Below, piece by piece: positions 7,721-16,543 of a stretch of DNA of 64,000 nucleotides. A program made the position numbers and the translations under genes. Below the pieces are notes generated by a model, which saw only the letters and a list, made by a program, of their open reading frames with translations, had not been told where the DNA came from and ran no database searches. The stretch covers positions 528,425-592,424 of the forward strand of contig CAWJJO010000012.1 in assembly GCA_963843285.1 (NCBI GenBank). The letters are read 5' to 3'. This DNA comes from CAZDDB01 sp963843285 (lineage in GTDB: Bacteria; Acidobacteriota; HRBIN11; JAKEFK01). The stretch's first letter is position 1. Each line of letters begins with the position of its first letter.

Positions 7721-10385
7721 AACGTACCCTATTGTTTACATTGACAGTGACTCCTGCAGAGGTGGCAACGTTATCAGATGTATCGGTCGCCTTGCTGGTT
7801 AGCGTATGTGTACCGTTTGCAACATTTCTGGTGTTCCACTTAACCTGATAAGGGGCAGAAGTATCACTTCCGAGCAAGATTGTCCCATCCAAATAGAAAT
7901 CAACTTTTTTGATTCCAACATTGTCACTTGCAGTTGCCTTTACCTGGACCGTCCCGCTCACATTTGATCCTGCAGCTGGGGCGATAATTGACGTTGTTGG
8001 AGGCGTAGTGTCGCCATTATTCACAGTCACATTTACTTGAGCAGAGGTGCCGGTATTATTGGCAGCATCATAAGCCTTGGACGTCAGATTATGACCGCCG
8101 TTAGTAGCCGTGGTTGTATTCCAATTCACACTGTAAGGCGAATCCGTATCGGTTGCTATGAGCGTCGTTCCATCCAAATAGAATTCAACTTTCGTAACTC
8201 CGATGTTGTCGCTCGCGTCTGCATTGACTTGTATCGTTCCGCTCACATTTGATCCTTCAGTTGGAGCTGTGATTGATGTGCTTGGAGGCGTGATGTCGCC
8301 ATTATTCACAGTCACATTTACTTGAGCAGACGTGCCGGTATTGTTGGCAGCATCATAAACCTTGGACATCAGATTATGACCGCCATTAGTTGTCGTGGTG
8401 GTATCCCAGTTCACGCCGTAAGGCGAATTCAAATCGGTTCCAAGTAATGTAGTACCATCCAGATAGAATTCGACTTTGGTAACGGCGACGTTGTCATTTG
8501 CGTCTGCGTTGACCGGAATCGTTCCATTAATATTTGCGCCGGCCGTCGGAGATGTGATGCTTGTGGTAGGTGGAGTTGTATCTGCTCCGGAATCAGAGAA
8601 GGTGATCGCTGCAAATCCGATGTTTTCTTTCTGCAGGTTACTCGGGTTATTTGGAAAAAATTGTCTGGTATCGGTCCATGACATGTACGCTGTGTTTGCA
8701 TGGACGTCCAATCCCAAATATTCGCCATACTGGTTCGGATTGCGTCCTGGATTGTCACTTGTGTTTTCGTCAGAATAAGAGATGGTGCTGTTGCTGAATT
8801 CCGAACTTGGCTGAGTAACTTTTGTATTTGCTTCCCAGGTCAGACCGCCGTCAGTGGATCTGCTCAAGTAATAATCGACCTTGCGATTGTTCGCCAAATC
8901 ATTTCGAGAGTCGTGCCAGCCGACCACTACCGACCCATTTGTTTGATCCACCACCAAGAATGGATGAAATTGCGCGGTGTTTGTTGCATCATCGTTAACC
9001 TTTACGTGTGTCCAGTTAATGCCGTCATTGGAACGAGCCACATAAATGTCTGAAGTCGACATCGAAGCGCCGCTATTTACATCGGAGTAGACGACATAGA
9101 GACGACCGTTAAACGGACCGCTTGAATTATCAACATCAATAGCACCGAACGGAAAAATTCCCCGGTTATCTTGAGGCGGGATGTTGGCGCTGCTGTTAAA
9201 TCCAAAAATGTTGTGTTGCTTCACGAGCAGAGGGGAAGACCACGTTTGTCCACCGTTGGTGGATTTTGTGTAGAAAGTCTTTTCTTCGCTGCACGTCGAC
9301 GTTCCACATGTTAGCCCATCAAAAATCAGATGGACAATGCCGTTCGCTTGAATCGCCATATCGCAGCCGATATCAAATAATCCGGGACCACCCGGTGGAA
9401 GATCCACAATCGTCCAGGATCCTGTGGTTCCCGTATTCGACCACGCTGCTTTTTCATCATTTTCAATATCCCAGCACTCATAATGCCTTCCAAAGAATGG
9501 ACTCGAAGCACGATTGTCAATCGCGTAGAATTCTTTATCATCAAGCCCACAAAGGTCGCACAAACGGTTGGATACAATCCCATGGGCCGCCCAGGTCGCT
9601 CCTCCGTTATCAGATCTTGCCACAGCTAATGCGCTCGATGGAGGCCCGAATCCTATCTGGCAGAAGAAGTCGCAACATAGCAACATGTAATTTACAAATA
9701 CTTTATTGTTGCTGTCCCAAACGACAGCCGGATCGCTGCCGAATCGAATATCATCAAAATTGGGGCATGAGACACCATAAGCTCCAACACTGGGGGCGCA
9801 GGTATAGTTCCAGCTCACACCATCATTACCGCTGCTGAATATCGCCTGCGTTTGATCACACCCGGTCGGCGTATCCCAGGTATTTGCTGCGGCAACGATT
9901 TGATTCGGATTGTTTTTGTTTACCGAAACCTGAATTTCGCCTTGATAGTCGAGAGGTGCCGGGCTGGTGGTCGATGCCATGTTTCGGTTCGTCCCAACAG
10001 CTGCCATCAAGATGTTTGCGCCAGGACTGGTTGACATCAGTGCAGTTAACATCTGAATGGCTGTGTCAAGCTGGGGGCGAAGTGTGGCCCAGCGTTCATG
10101 CCATTGCACGACTTCCCGCGGAACAACATATTCACTAAAATTCGTTTTCATTCGAATCTGGAATAAGTCCAGTGGAGACAATGGAAGTTGCATCAGCAAA
10201 GCATCTATCTTTGCGTGATTTTTCGGATCCTTCCGAACGGCCTCTACAAATGTTTGAATCACGGGATCACTCATGATCCGTAAATAAAGCTCAGTTTTTG
10301 GATCGTGATTATTGTTCGCGCCGGAAGCGACTGTTGTAATGAAAAGTGAACAGAGAACGATCGTGGCGATGTGTTTTGTTTTCAT
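7719..10385 (-). CDS. Large secreted BNR/sialidase-like protein with three Ig-like repeats
   Basis: An 888-residue protein with a signal peptide (MKTKHIATIVLCSLFITTVA) and a strong ribosome binding site (AAGGAGAAAGGG). The middle (about 150-600) is a beta-propeller-like region with BNR/Asp-box motifs, for example SNDGINWTHV, STDGGLTWEANT, STNGGQTWSSP and SDNGGATWAAH. These occur in sialidases and many exo-acting or binding proteins. The last 290 residues are three tandem domains of about 95 residues with TPPTTSI and KVEFYLDGT motifs (bacterial Ig-like). No sialidase FRIP motif or catalytic triad is evident, so enzymatic activity is uncertain; binding to polymers or surfaces is as likely. It is the largest intact gene of the putative island. 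Confidence 0.75.
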   Translation of the reverse strand: MKTKHIATIVLCSLFITTVASGANNNHDPKTELYLRIMSDPVIQTFVEAVRKDPKNHAKIDALLMQLPLSPLDLFQIRMKTNFSEYVVPREVVQWHERWATLRPQLDTAIQMLTALMSTSPGANILMAAVGTNRNMASTTSPAPLDYQGEIQVSVNKNNPNQIVAAANTWDTPTGCDQTQAIFSSGNDGVSWNYTCAPSVGAYGVSCPNFDDIRFGSDPAVVWDSNNKVFVNYMLLCCDFFCQIGFGPPSSALAVARSDNGGATWAAHGIVSNRLCDLCGLDDKEFYAIDNRASSPFFGRHYECWDIENDEKAAWSNTGTTGSWTIVDLPPGGPGLFDIGCDMAIQANGIVHLIFDGLTCGTSTCSEEKTFYTKSTNGGQTWSSPLLVKQHNIFGFNSSANIPPQDNRGIFPFGAIDVDNSSGPFNGRLYVVYSDVNSGASMSTSDIYVARSNDGINWTHVKVNDDATNTAQFHPFLVVDQTNGSVVVGWHDSRNDLANNRKVDYYLSRSTDGGLTWEANTKVTQPSSEFSNSTISYSDENTSDNPGRNPNQYGEYLGLDVHANTAYMSWTDTRQFFPNNPSNLQKENIGFAAITFSDSGADTTPPTTSITSPTAGANINGTIPVNADANDNVAVTKVEFYLDGTTLLGTDLNSPYGVNWDTTTTTNGGHNLMSKVYDAANNTGTSAQVNVTVNNGDITPPSTSITAPTEGSNVSGTIQVNADASDNIGVTKVEFYLDGTTLIATDTDSPYSVNWNTTTATNGGHNLTSKAYDAANNTGTSAQVNVTVNNGDTTPPTTSIIAPAAGSNVSGTVQVKATASDNVGIKKVDFYLDGTILLGSDTSAPYQVKWNTRNVANGTHTLTSKATDTSDNVATSAGVTVNVNNRVR
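7722..8582 (-). repeat. Three tandem Ig-like domain repeats inside the coding sequence
   Basis: Units at 8298-8582, 8013-8297 and 7722-8012 encode 95, 95 and 97 residues. Each starts D(T/I)TPP and contains KV(E/D)FYLDGT near its middle. The first two are especially close at DNA level (for example GGGCGACAT-type linkers and TAATGGCGGTCATAAT stretches), which points to recent unit duplication or homogenisation. Confidence 0.8.
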
Positions 10386-10519
10386 CCCTTTCTCCTTGAT
10401 AGAGCATAGGCGGAAGGCTCAGATGAAGAGAATTTTATCAGGAATTGTTGACAATAGGAAACGCCGCAGCCTGGTTTTGCAATAGCGGCCCCAGAATCTC
10501 CATAGTTCGCAGGCGTTAT

Positions 10520-11035
10520 TAGCCTGTAATTCTCCTTGCGGAAAGATCAAAATTCGCGAAGTAGAGTTTCTGTTCATTTACGTAGAGCAAATAACCGGGA
10601 AAACCATATTTTGCGTTGACCGAGTCATCCAGCAGAATCTATGCGGGACCCGAGGCAACGCCATTCTTAAGAGTCAGCAAGGCAGTTGAATAACGATCCG
10701 CCGTTTCAACGGTCAATAGAATCGCTGTTCCGCCAGGCAGAATTTGCGGGAATATGTAAGACGTCTTAGTTTGTGACGCATCAGGTTGAGAAAGAACCTT
10801 GCGGCTGCCGCCTTTAGCAGAAACGGGGATGCGACAGACTCGAAATTGTACGCGCTTCGCGTTTGAACCGCTGTTTCAAATCGCCACTACTGGAAAGGTG
10901 TAGGGGAAGAATCTTGATGGCCACACTGCGCTCAAGCCGTGAATCTCTGGCGCGATACACTTCACCCATGCCGCCTGCGCCTAGTGGCGCAAGAATTTCA
11001 TACGGACCGAGCCGGGTTCCAGGAGGAAGATCCAT
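10520..11035 (-). pseudogene. Ser/Thr kinase N-lobe fused by deletion to mid-propeller
   Basis: From 11035 the minus strand encodes MDLPPGTRLGPYEILAPLG with the glycine loop GAGGMGEVYRA and the VAIKIL lysine, up to FKREARTISSLSHP. It then jumps directly to propeller sequence: GGSRKVLSQPDA, QILPGGTAILLTVET and YGFPGYLLYVNEQKLYFANFD. The catalytic loop, DFG segment and most of the linker are missing, and several stops and frame changes follow. A deletion has joined the two parts of a kinase/TolB gene. Its 5' end lies 13 bases from an oppositely oriented propeller tail. Confidence 0.7.
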
Positions 11036-11048
11036 AGAACTAGTCAAT

Positions 11049-11669
11049 ACGACCTTTATGAAAAAGCCGCCGATGGATCGGGAACCGATAAACCTTTACT
11101 CGTATCTCAAGCCACCAAGTTTCCCGATGATTGGTCTCCGGATGGCAAATATATTCTGTACAACAACAGCGATCCGAAAACGAAATCGGATCTGTGGGTT
11201 TTGCCTTTAACGGGGAATCGAAAGCCCTTTCCTTATTTACAAACGCCTGCAGCAGAGATTTATGGACACTTCCATCCTGACGGGAGATGGATTGCCTATG
11301 TTTCTGATGAATCTGGTGAACGGGAGATTTACGTACAAAGTTTTCCAATTTCAAAAGGGGGAAAGTGGCAGATTTCGATAAACGGAGGGGACACGCCGAT
11401 GTGGCGTCACGACGGAAAGAGTTATTTTATGTTGCACCCGGTGGAACGATCATGTCTGTGGATGTAAAGTCTAGCGATTCTAGTTTTGCGGCCGACACAC
11501 CAAAAATGCTCTTCAAAATGCCTGGTCAAATTTCGCTTGGTAGTAGCCGAAACGATTACCTGGTTTCGGGAGCGGTCAAAGATTCCTGATTGCGGTTCCG
11601 CTGGAGAATCCCGTTTCACTGCCAATCACTGTGGTGTAGAACTGGACAAATCTGATCCGGCAGCAGTAG
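11049..11669 (+). pseudogene. TolB-like propeller C-terminus of a Ser/Thr kinase
   Basis: The + strand reads DLYEKAADGSGTDKPLLVSQ, WSPDGKYILYNNSD, KSDLWVLPLTGNRKPFPYLQ, HFHPDGRWIAYVSDESGERE, YVQSFPISKGGKWQIS and later GGTIMSVDVKSSDSSF, ending in an IAVPLENPVSLPITVVLNW tail before a stop at 11669. This is the standard end of an acidobacterial kinase/PD40 protein. Frameshifts occur near 11430 and 11585, and there is no kinase domain in front; the gene to its left runs the other way. It is therefore a 3' relic joined at an inversion or recombination point. Confidence 0.7.
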
Positions 11670-11871
11670 CTTGGTTAATCAACGGTTACCGTCCGCCACC
11701 AAATCAATCAGAGCCCCAAGAAAAGCGAACCGTTCGGGAATTCAAGAACCGTCGGTACCACAATGATCGACTGACACAGCGACATGAATACGAAACCGAG
11801 GAGAATGCGTGACACAAATTTGGCACAAAAAATTTCTGGGTCGTAATTCGTCGTCGGCAAATTAGGGAATA

Positions 11872-11963
11872 CGGAGAGGGAGGGATTCGAACCCTCGATC
11901 CGAGTTTAAAGCCCGGATAACTGCTTAGCAGGCAGCCCTGTTCGGCCACTCCAGCACCTCTCC
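11872..11963 (-). tRNA. tRNA-Ser(GCU)
   Basis: Read on the minus strand, the acceptor GGAGAGG pairs with CCTCTCC. The D-arm is TGGCCGAACAGG-like, the anticodon loop CTGCTAA sits in a GCAG-type stem giving anticodon GCU, a long variable arm follows, and the T-loop is GGTTCGAATCC. The length of 92 bases suits a class II serine tRNA. CCA is not encoded. Its 3' end is copied at 810-829. Confidence 0.93.
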
Positions 11964-12044
11964 GGAAAAAAGATGACATCGTTGGCAATGGGCAGGAGAA
12001 TTATATGGCTTCAAGCAGACTTCAGTCAAACTTTAATAGATTCT

Positions 12045-12545
12045 CTATTGTGGCTTTGAGCGGGGAGAAAGATTGGAAATTTGAAGATCGGTTACCCGGA
12101 CACCAATCTCAGCGGCTTTGGCGTTCAGTTGATTGCGAACCGAAGAGATCCAGCCGGGAAAGACGGTATCCAGATTATCAAAATCAAGTTCCTCGAATCG
12201 ATCCTTCATGATTTCCTGCAATTTTGACATCAAGTGAATCCGCCAGTCCTTGACGACTGCAGCTTTTGCAGGATCTGCCACAGATGCATCCAGAGAAGCC
12301 TGCAATTGAACAGGAATCTCATCTTTAGTAATCGCCGATTGCGGGGGTAGGGAAACAGAAAATGGCCCGGCAGGAACACGCTGCAAACGATCTACAAAAG
12401 GCGCCATCATCACAAACGCTGGTCCGCGCACATGTCTCACCGGGCTTCCGAATCGAATCACTACGCCCAGCTCTTCCGGTAAAATCTTGCGCACACCCAG
12501 CAGAACCAGAACGATTGCTGCCAGAAGCCAAATGACCAACTGCAT
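12045..12545 (-). CDS. SPFH/Band 7 domain membrane protein
   Basis: A 166-residue protein with one N-terminal membrane segment (VIWLLAAIVLVLLGV) followed by a stomatin/prohibitin-type domain: EELGVVIRFGSPVRHVRGPA, MMAPFVDRLQRVP and ITKDEIPVQLQASL are typical. SPFH proteins form oligomeric scaffolds in membranes, often with an NfeD partner or a protease. This one is short, since many members exceed 250 residues, and the coiled-coil tail is reduced. No NfeD gene is adjacent. The start has no strong ribosome binding site. It is probably a minimal slipin-like scaffold. Confidence 0.65.
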   Translation of the reverse strand: MQLVIWLLAAIVLVLLGVRKILPEELGVVIRFGSPVRHVRGPAFVMMAPFVDRLQRVPAGPFSVSLPPQSAITKDEIPVQLQASLDASVADPAKAAVVKDWRIHLMSKLQEIMKDRFEELDFDNLDTVFPGWISSVRNQLNAKAAEIGVRVTDLQISNLSPRSKPQ

Positions 12546-12591
12546 TTCGTAATCTTATAACACCCGTGCACTTTGGATTACAATCAACCCA

Positions 12592-12774
12592 ATGCTTGCT
12601 GCATTCGAAGTGCTGAGCGGCTTCTTTCTGCTCTGGTATTCCTTTCTTCCCTCGCAAAATTTGGAATTGATGGCCAGGTTGTCCGGCATGTTCGCGGCGA
12701 TGTGGCTTCTCTTTTTCTTCATCCGGCGTTCCGGATCGATGATTTCTATGACTGTCTTCTTTTCTCCTGTCTGA
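12592..12774 (+). CDS. Possible small membrane protein
   Basis: A 60-residue frame, divergent from the SPFH gene, with two hydrophobic stretches (AAFEVLSGFFLLWYSFL and LSGMFAAMWLLFFFI) separated by a short polar loop. It has no recognised family and no clear ribosome binding site. The membrane-like composition favours a real gene, but an overlapping frame on the other strand is also open, so the call is tentative. Confidence 0.3.
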   Translation: MLAAFEVLSGFFLLWYSFLPSQNLELMARLSGMFAAMWLLFFFIRRSGSMISMTVFFSPV

Positions 12775-12815
12775 TCCTTGCGTTCCATCTTCGCGTATGT
12801 CAGCCCGCGGGTTGG

Positions 12816-12932
12816 CTATTCAACCGGTATACGCTGCTCGCACTCACGCAATGGACCGTTGTGATCTGGCTTCACCACAAGAATGACCACCAGCACCGGC
12901 GCCAAAAGGAAGAACAGAAGAAAGCGTTTCAT
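12816..12932 (-). CDS. Possible 38-residue exported or membrane peptide
   Basis: The minus strand encodes MKRFLLFFLLAPVLVVILVV followed by a short polar tail with one cysteine. The basic start and long hydrophobic core look like a signal peptide or single membrane helix. There is no ribosome binding site and no homologue I recognise. It lies convergent to the small membrane frame at 12592-12774. It may be a chance frame. Confidence 0.2.
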   Translation of the reverse strand: MKRFLLFFLLAPVLVVILVVKPDHNGPLRECEQRIPVE

Positions 12933-13045
12933 GGATATATAAGATACTCTAGAGAGGGACACTCAAGAAATAGATTCGGAAGTGCCGATCAACTCTTTCT
13001 GAACGAGCGGGAATCTGAAACGCATCGAACAAAAGACTGCAGTCG

Positions 13046-14167
13046 ATGAGCAAAATCAAAGTCGCGCAAGTTAACGAAGGTTCGGCGGGAGGAATCCGAA
13101 AACACATCCTGAACATTGCAAAACGCCTCGATTCGCAGCGCTTTGACGTCACGGTCATTCTGGCAAAACGCCGCGGGTACGAATCGGAAGGCGATCCAGT
13201 GGTAGAGCTCAAGCAGGATGGAATCCCATTTATGACAGTTCCTATGGTCCGCGAACTCTCTCCCTATTCGGATTTTCAAAGCTGGCGCAAGCTTCGAAGA
13301 GTATTGCAGAACTTCGACGTTGTCCATGCTCATTCTGCAAAAGCCGGATTCCTCGCAAGAGCAATCTGTAAGCGTCATCACATCCCGTGTTTCTATTCGC
13401 CGCACGTTTTTCCGTTTCAACGAACAACGCCTATCAAAGCAAGAATATATCTGGCATTGGAGCGCCACGCTGCGCCATGGACAACGGCCTTCATCGTGAA
13501 TTCGGAAAAAGAGCGGGAAACTGCAATTGAAAAAGTTCTCGCGACTCCGGAACAGATTCATCTCGTTCCAAATGCGATTGAGTTTCCACCGATACCAGCA
13601 CCCATTGTTCGCGGAGAGATCCGCACTCGAATCGGAACGCCAGTGAACAGGACTGTATTCACGACCATCGGCAGACTCGTCAACTACAAAGGACAAGAAT
13701 TATTGATCCGGGTATTTTCGCTGTTAGGACGAAACGATATAGAACTCTGGATTGTAGGCGAGGGAGAAGACGCTCCGAAACTGACAGCTTTGACTTCAAA
13801 GCTGGGGCTTTCCGACCAGATTCGCTTTCTCGGTTACCGGAAGGATATCTTCCCAATTCTTTCCGCTTCGGATTGTTTCGTCCTTGCATCGCGAAACGAA
13901 GGATGTCCCTATACGGTGATTGAGGCTCTGGTAATGCAAAAGCCGATCATCGCCACAGCCGTTCAGGGAATCGTAGATCTCTTGAAGAATCCCGCATATT
14001 GCCGCTTCGTTCCCTGGAATGACGAAGCGGCGCTTGCAGCGGCAATTCAGAATTTTCTGACAACTCCGTTTCCGGGAGCGCCACTCGATTCACTATCAAA
14101 GGACTTGTTTGATCTGGCCGGACAGATCCGGCAGCTGGAAGCCATTTATGAGCAAGCAGCGCTATAA
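13046..14167 (+). CDS. Glycosyltransferase family 4 (GT-B)
   Basis: A 373-residue GT-B protein. The N-terminal domain has GSAGGIRKHILNIAKRLDS, the usual acceptor-side start, and HAHSAKAGFLARAICKRH. The C-terminal donor domain has TTIGRLVNYKGQELLIRVFS, LWIVGEGEDAPKL and SRNEGCPYTVIEALVMQKPI, with the EGxPxxxxEA motif that holds the nucleotide sugar. It retains the sugar configuration and builds exopolysaccharide repeat units on the lipid carrier. It opens a + strand run of seven polysaccharide genes, with the sugar-phosphate transferase gene immediately downstream. The donor sugar is not known. Confidence 0.88.
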   Translation: MSKIKVAQVNEGSAGGIRKHILNIAKRLDSQRFDVTVILAKRRGYESEGDPVVELKQDGIPFMTVPMVRELSPYSDFQSWRKLRRVLQNFDVVHAHSAKAGFLARAICKRHHIPCFYSPHVFPFQRTTPIKARIYLALERHAAPWTTAFIVNSEKERETAIEKVLATPEQIHLVPNAIEFPPIPAPIVRGEIRTRIGTPVNRTVFTTIGRLVNYKGQELLIRVFSLLGRNDIELWIVGEGEDAPKLTALTSKLGLSDQIRFLGYRKDIFPILSASDCFVLASRNEGCPYTVIEALVMQKPIIATAVQGIVDLLKNPAYCRFVPWNDEAALAAAIQNFLTTPFPGAPLDSLSKDLFDLAGQIRQLEAIYEQAAL

Positions 14168-14176
14168 TTGCGAGTA

Positions 14177-15517
14177 ATGCGCAGGACCGGTCTGCTCTGC
14201 GGAATCAGCGATTTCTTATCCCTATTAATGTCTGTGTGCCTGGCCTACTATGTGCGCTTCCAGAGCGGCTTGATCCCTATCATAGAAATGCAGTCATTTT
14301 TTTTCTATCTGAAGTCGGTCCTTCTGGTTTCTCCCCTTTACCTCTTTGTCATGTATACGATGGGGAATTACCAGGAACGCCACGGGAAGCTGACGCAGTA
14401 TGAAATCCAGAATCTCGTCCGTTCGATCGCTCTTTTTTACATCCTCTGTATCGTCGCAACATTTCTAATTCACAGCCAGGAACATTCCCGAATGGCGATC
14501 GGACTGTCGCTTCTGTTCAATGTCCTGTTCTGCCTGCTGTTCCGAAAGATCTTTTCCGCATGGCAGAGCCATCGCTGGAGCAAGGGAATCGATGTAGAAT
14601 GCCTGTTGCTCATCGGCAAAGATAATGAAATGCTTACGCGTTTTGCACACGAATTTTCACAAGATCCGACAGAAGGATACCGCATCGTTTGCAGTCATTT
14701 GCGCCAGCATCGTGAGGCGATCGAGACGGAAGATTTCGATCGCGTCATTCTTGTGGGAGACTTTACATTCAGTGAAATCGCCGACATCCTGGTCGAAATA
14801 ACGGAAAAGGTTCCGGTGGATTTCATCCCAACCTACTACGCGTTTTTACGCACTCTCCCTTTCCGCGAACAGGTTGGATCCTTCCCCGTGCTTCCCTTAA
14901 ACAGGAAGATTTTGTCCGATTGGAGTTCGGTAACAAAAAGAATTATGGATATCGCCATATCATCCATCATATTGATACTCACGTCTCCGTTGATCCTTTT
15001 GATCGCGTTGTTGATTCGTCTCACTTACGGAAAGCCTGTGATTTATCGCCAGGTGCGTGTGGGACAAAACGGGAGTCCCTTCCAGCTTTACAAATTTCGA
15101 ACGATGAAGCCGGACTCGGACAAGGAGGTTTCACCTCTAATTGCATCTGAGAAACAGACGCTATTCAAGCTGAAAGACGATCCCCGTGTGGAGAATGGAT
15201 TCGCCAGATTTCTTCGGAGAACAGGGCTGGACGAGCTTCCTCAATTGTGGAATGTCTTTGAAGGGACTATGAGTCTGGTGGGGCCTCGTCCGGCTACTAC
15301 GGAATTAGTAAGGAATTACTCCGCTCAACATAAGCTACGTCTGGCTATTCCGCCGGGGATTACAGGACTCCAGCAGGTGCACTGCCGAGGGAGCAACTCG
15401 ATGGATGAAGTGTTGAAATACGATCTGCAATACATTTCAGAACAAAGTCTCTGGTTGGATCTCTATATCCTGACCAGGACTGTATCCACTCTGCTGCTCG
15501 GGAAAGGGACCTCCTGA
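14177..15517 (+). CDS. Undecaprenyl-phosphate sugar phosphotransferase (WbaP/WcaJ-like)
   Basis: A 446-residue initiating transferase for exopolysaccharide synthesis. The N-terminal half has four or five membrane segments and a CoA-binding-like domain (VECLLLIGKDNEMLTRF). The C-terminal catalytic part follows the membrane hairpin IAISSIILILTSPLILLIAL and has RQVRVGQNGSPFQLYKFRTM, RVENGFARFLRRTGLDELPQ with the Asp-Glu pair, and MSLVGPRPATTEL. It moves a hexose-1-phosphate onto undecaprenyl phosphate at the inner membrane. A TTG three codons upstream could also start it; the ATG is preferred. It follows the GT4 gene almost without a gap. Confidence 0.88.
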   Translation: MRRTGLLCGISDFLSLLMSVCLAYYVRFQSGLIPIIEMQSFFFYLKSVLLVSPLYLFVMYTMGNYQERHGKLTQYEIQNLVRSIALFYILCIVATFLIHSQEHSRMAIGLSLLFNVLFCLLFRKIFSAWQSHRWSKGIDVECLLLIGKDNEMLTRFAHEFSQDPTEGYRIVCSHLRQHREAIETEDFDRVILVGDFTFSEIADILVEITEKVPVDFIPTYYAFLRTLPFREQVGSFPVLPLNRKILSDWSSVTKRIMDIAISSIILILTSPLILLIALLIRLTYGKPVIYRQVRVGQNGSPFQLYKFRTMKPDSDKEVSPLIASEKQTLFKLKDDPRVENGFARFLRRTGLDELPQLWNVFEGTMSLVGPRPATTELVRNYSAQHKLRLAIPPGITGLQQVHCRGSNSMDEVLKYDLQYISEQSLWLDLYILTRTVSTLLLGKGTS

Positions 15518-15622
15518 GTTGTATTCCTCCCGGCATCATGTTGCCGCATCGTCCAGAAAGCTCACCCTGTTGGGATTGCTCTCTGATGCGACTTAGTTTT
15601 ACGATGGAATTTCATTGAATTC

Positions 15623-16543
15623 ATGACGGCAAGCGTTTCAGTAGCAGTTTGCACGAAAGATCGCGCGAAGGAATTGCAGCGTTGCCTCCTTTCCTTGTCC
15701 AAACTGAATCCCCCGCCGGCTGAGATTCTTGTAGTAGATAATAATTCGCGGACCGGGGAAACCCGTTCTATAACCGAAAAGTTTGGCCTGAAATATTTCA
15801 AGGAAACGGTTGCCGGGCTTTGTGCGGCAAGAAACTGCGCCATTCAAAATTCAACCGGAGAAATGATTGCTTTTATTGATGACGATTGCGAAGCGGATCG
15901 TAACTGGATCGACGAAATTTTGAAAGGTTTTGATGACCCGGAGGTCGGATGTGTTACAGGAAAGGCCATTTCCCCGGATCAAAAGAATCGCTGGCAACGC
16001 GAATTTGAGCAGCATTCCCGCCGATTTTACAGCAATTCACCTTTTCAACTCACTCTGCAAGATTTGAAAAGAGTTTATTCGGTGCGCGCGTTTGGTGTGG
16101 GAGCAAATATGGCATTCCGCCGCAATCTTCTCCTCAAACTCAGTTGCTTTCCCCATAAGCCATGGGACAACGGCGATGACGATTATATTTTCTACAAGGT
16201 GACTCAGGCGGGGTATAAAATCCAATTTGTACCAGGGAGTATTGTGTATCAGCATCATCGGGAAACTTTTTCCGCTTTGATCCGGCGGTTTTACGACTAT
16301 GGTCTAGGAGCCATGAGGATTCTCTCCTATTTATCCGGGGAGAAGAAAACCCCGTCTTTCTTTTTCGAAAACGCCTTATTTGTTATTTTCTTGAATCTGA
16401 AGGGGATGGCTGCTTCTATTTGGAAGGGTCTCCCTGCGCGCGCTTTATTTGATGCCGCTCAGTTGGCAGGCAATACCACAGGCATACTACTCTTGAGCTT
16501 GCCTTCACTTCGAGACATAGGAAGCGATGCGAAAAGGACATAA
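15623..16543 (+). CDS. Glycosyltransferase family 2 (GT-A)
   Basis: A 306-residue GT-A enzyme. VSVAVCTKDRAKELQRCL opens the Rossmann-like nucleotide-binding fold, EILVVDNNS binds the base, and MIAFIDDDCEADRNWI holds the metal-binding DxD. AFGVGANMAFRRNLL and DDDYIFYKVTQAGYKIQFV are typical acceptor-site features. A hydrophobic region near residues 245-290 suggests membrane association. The gene overlaps the deacetylase gene by 17 bases, showing translational coupling. It is an inverting transferase extending the lipid-linked glycan; donor and acceptor are unknown. Confidence 0.87.
   Translation: MTASVSVAVCTKDRAKELQRCLLSLSKLNPPPAEILVVDNNSRTGETRSITEKFGLKYFKETVAGLCAARNCAIQNSTGEMIAFIDDDCEADRNWIDEILKGFDDPEVGCVTGKAISPDQKNRWQREFEQHSRRFYSNSPFQLTLQDLKRVYSVRAFGVGANMAFRRNLLLKLSCFPHKPWDNGDDDYIFYKVTQAGYKIQFVPGSIVYQHHRETFSALIRRFYDYGLGAMRILSYLSGEKKTPSFFFENALFVIFLNLKGMAASIWKGLPARALFDAAQLAGNTTGILLLSLPSLRDIGSDAKRT

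Noticed and set aside
7722..8582. Possible CRISPR-like or minisatellite array
   Set aside because: The units are about 285 bases, fully coding, and correspond to protein domains.
9266..9838. 190-codon open frame on the + strand
   Set aside because: It lies antisense within the BNR/Ig-like gene, has low-complexity composition and no recognisable motif.
12555..13049. Overlapping open frames on both strands
   Set aside because: Neither shows a family, signal or ribosome binding site; only the two hydrophobic candidates are kept, at low confidence.
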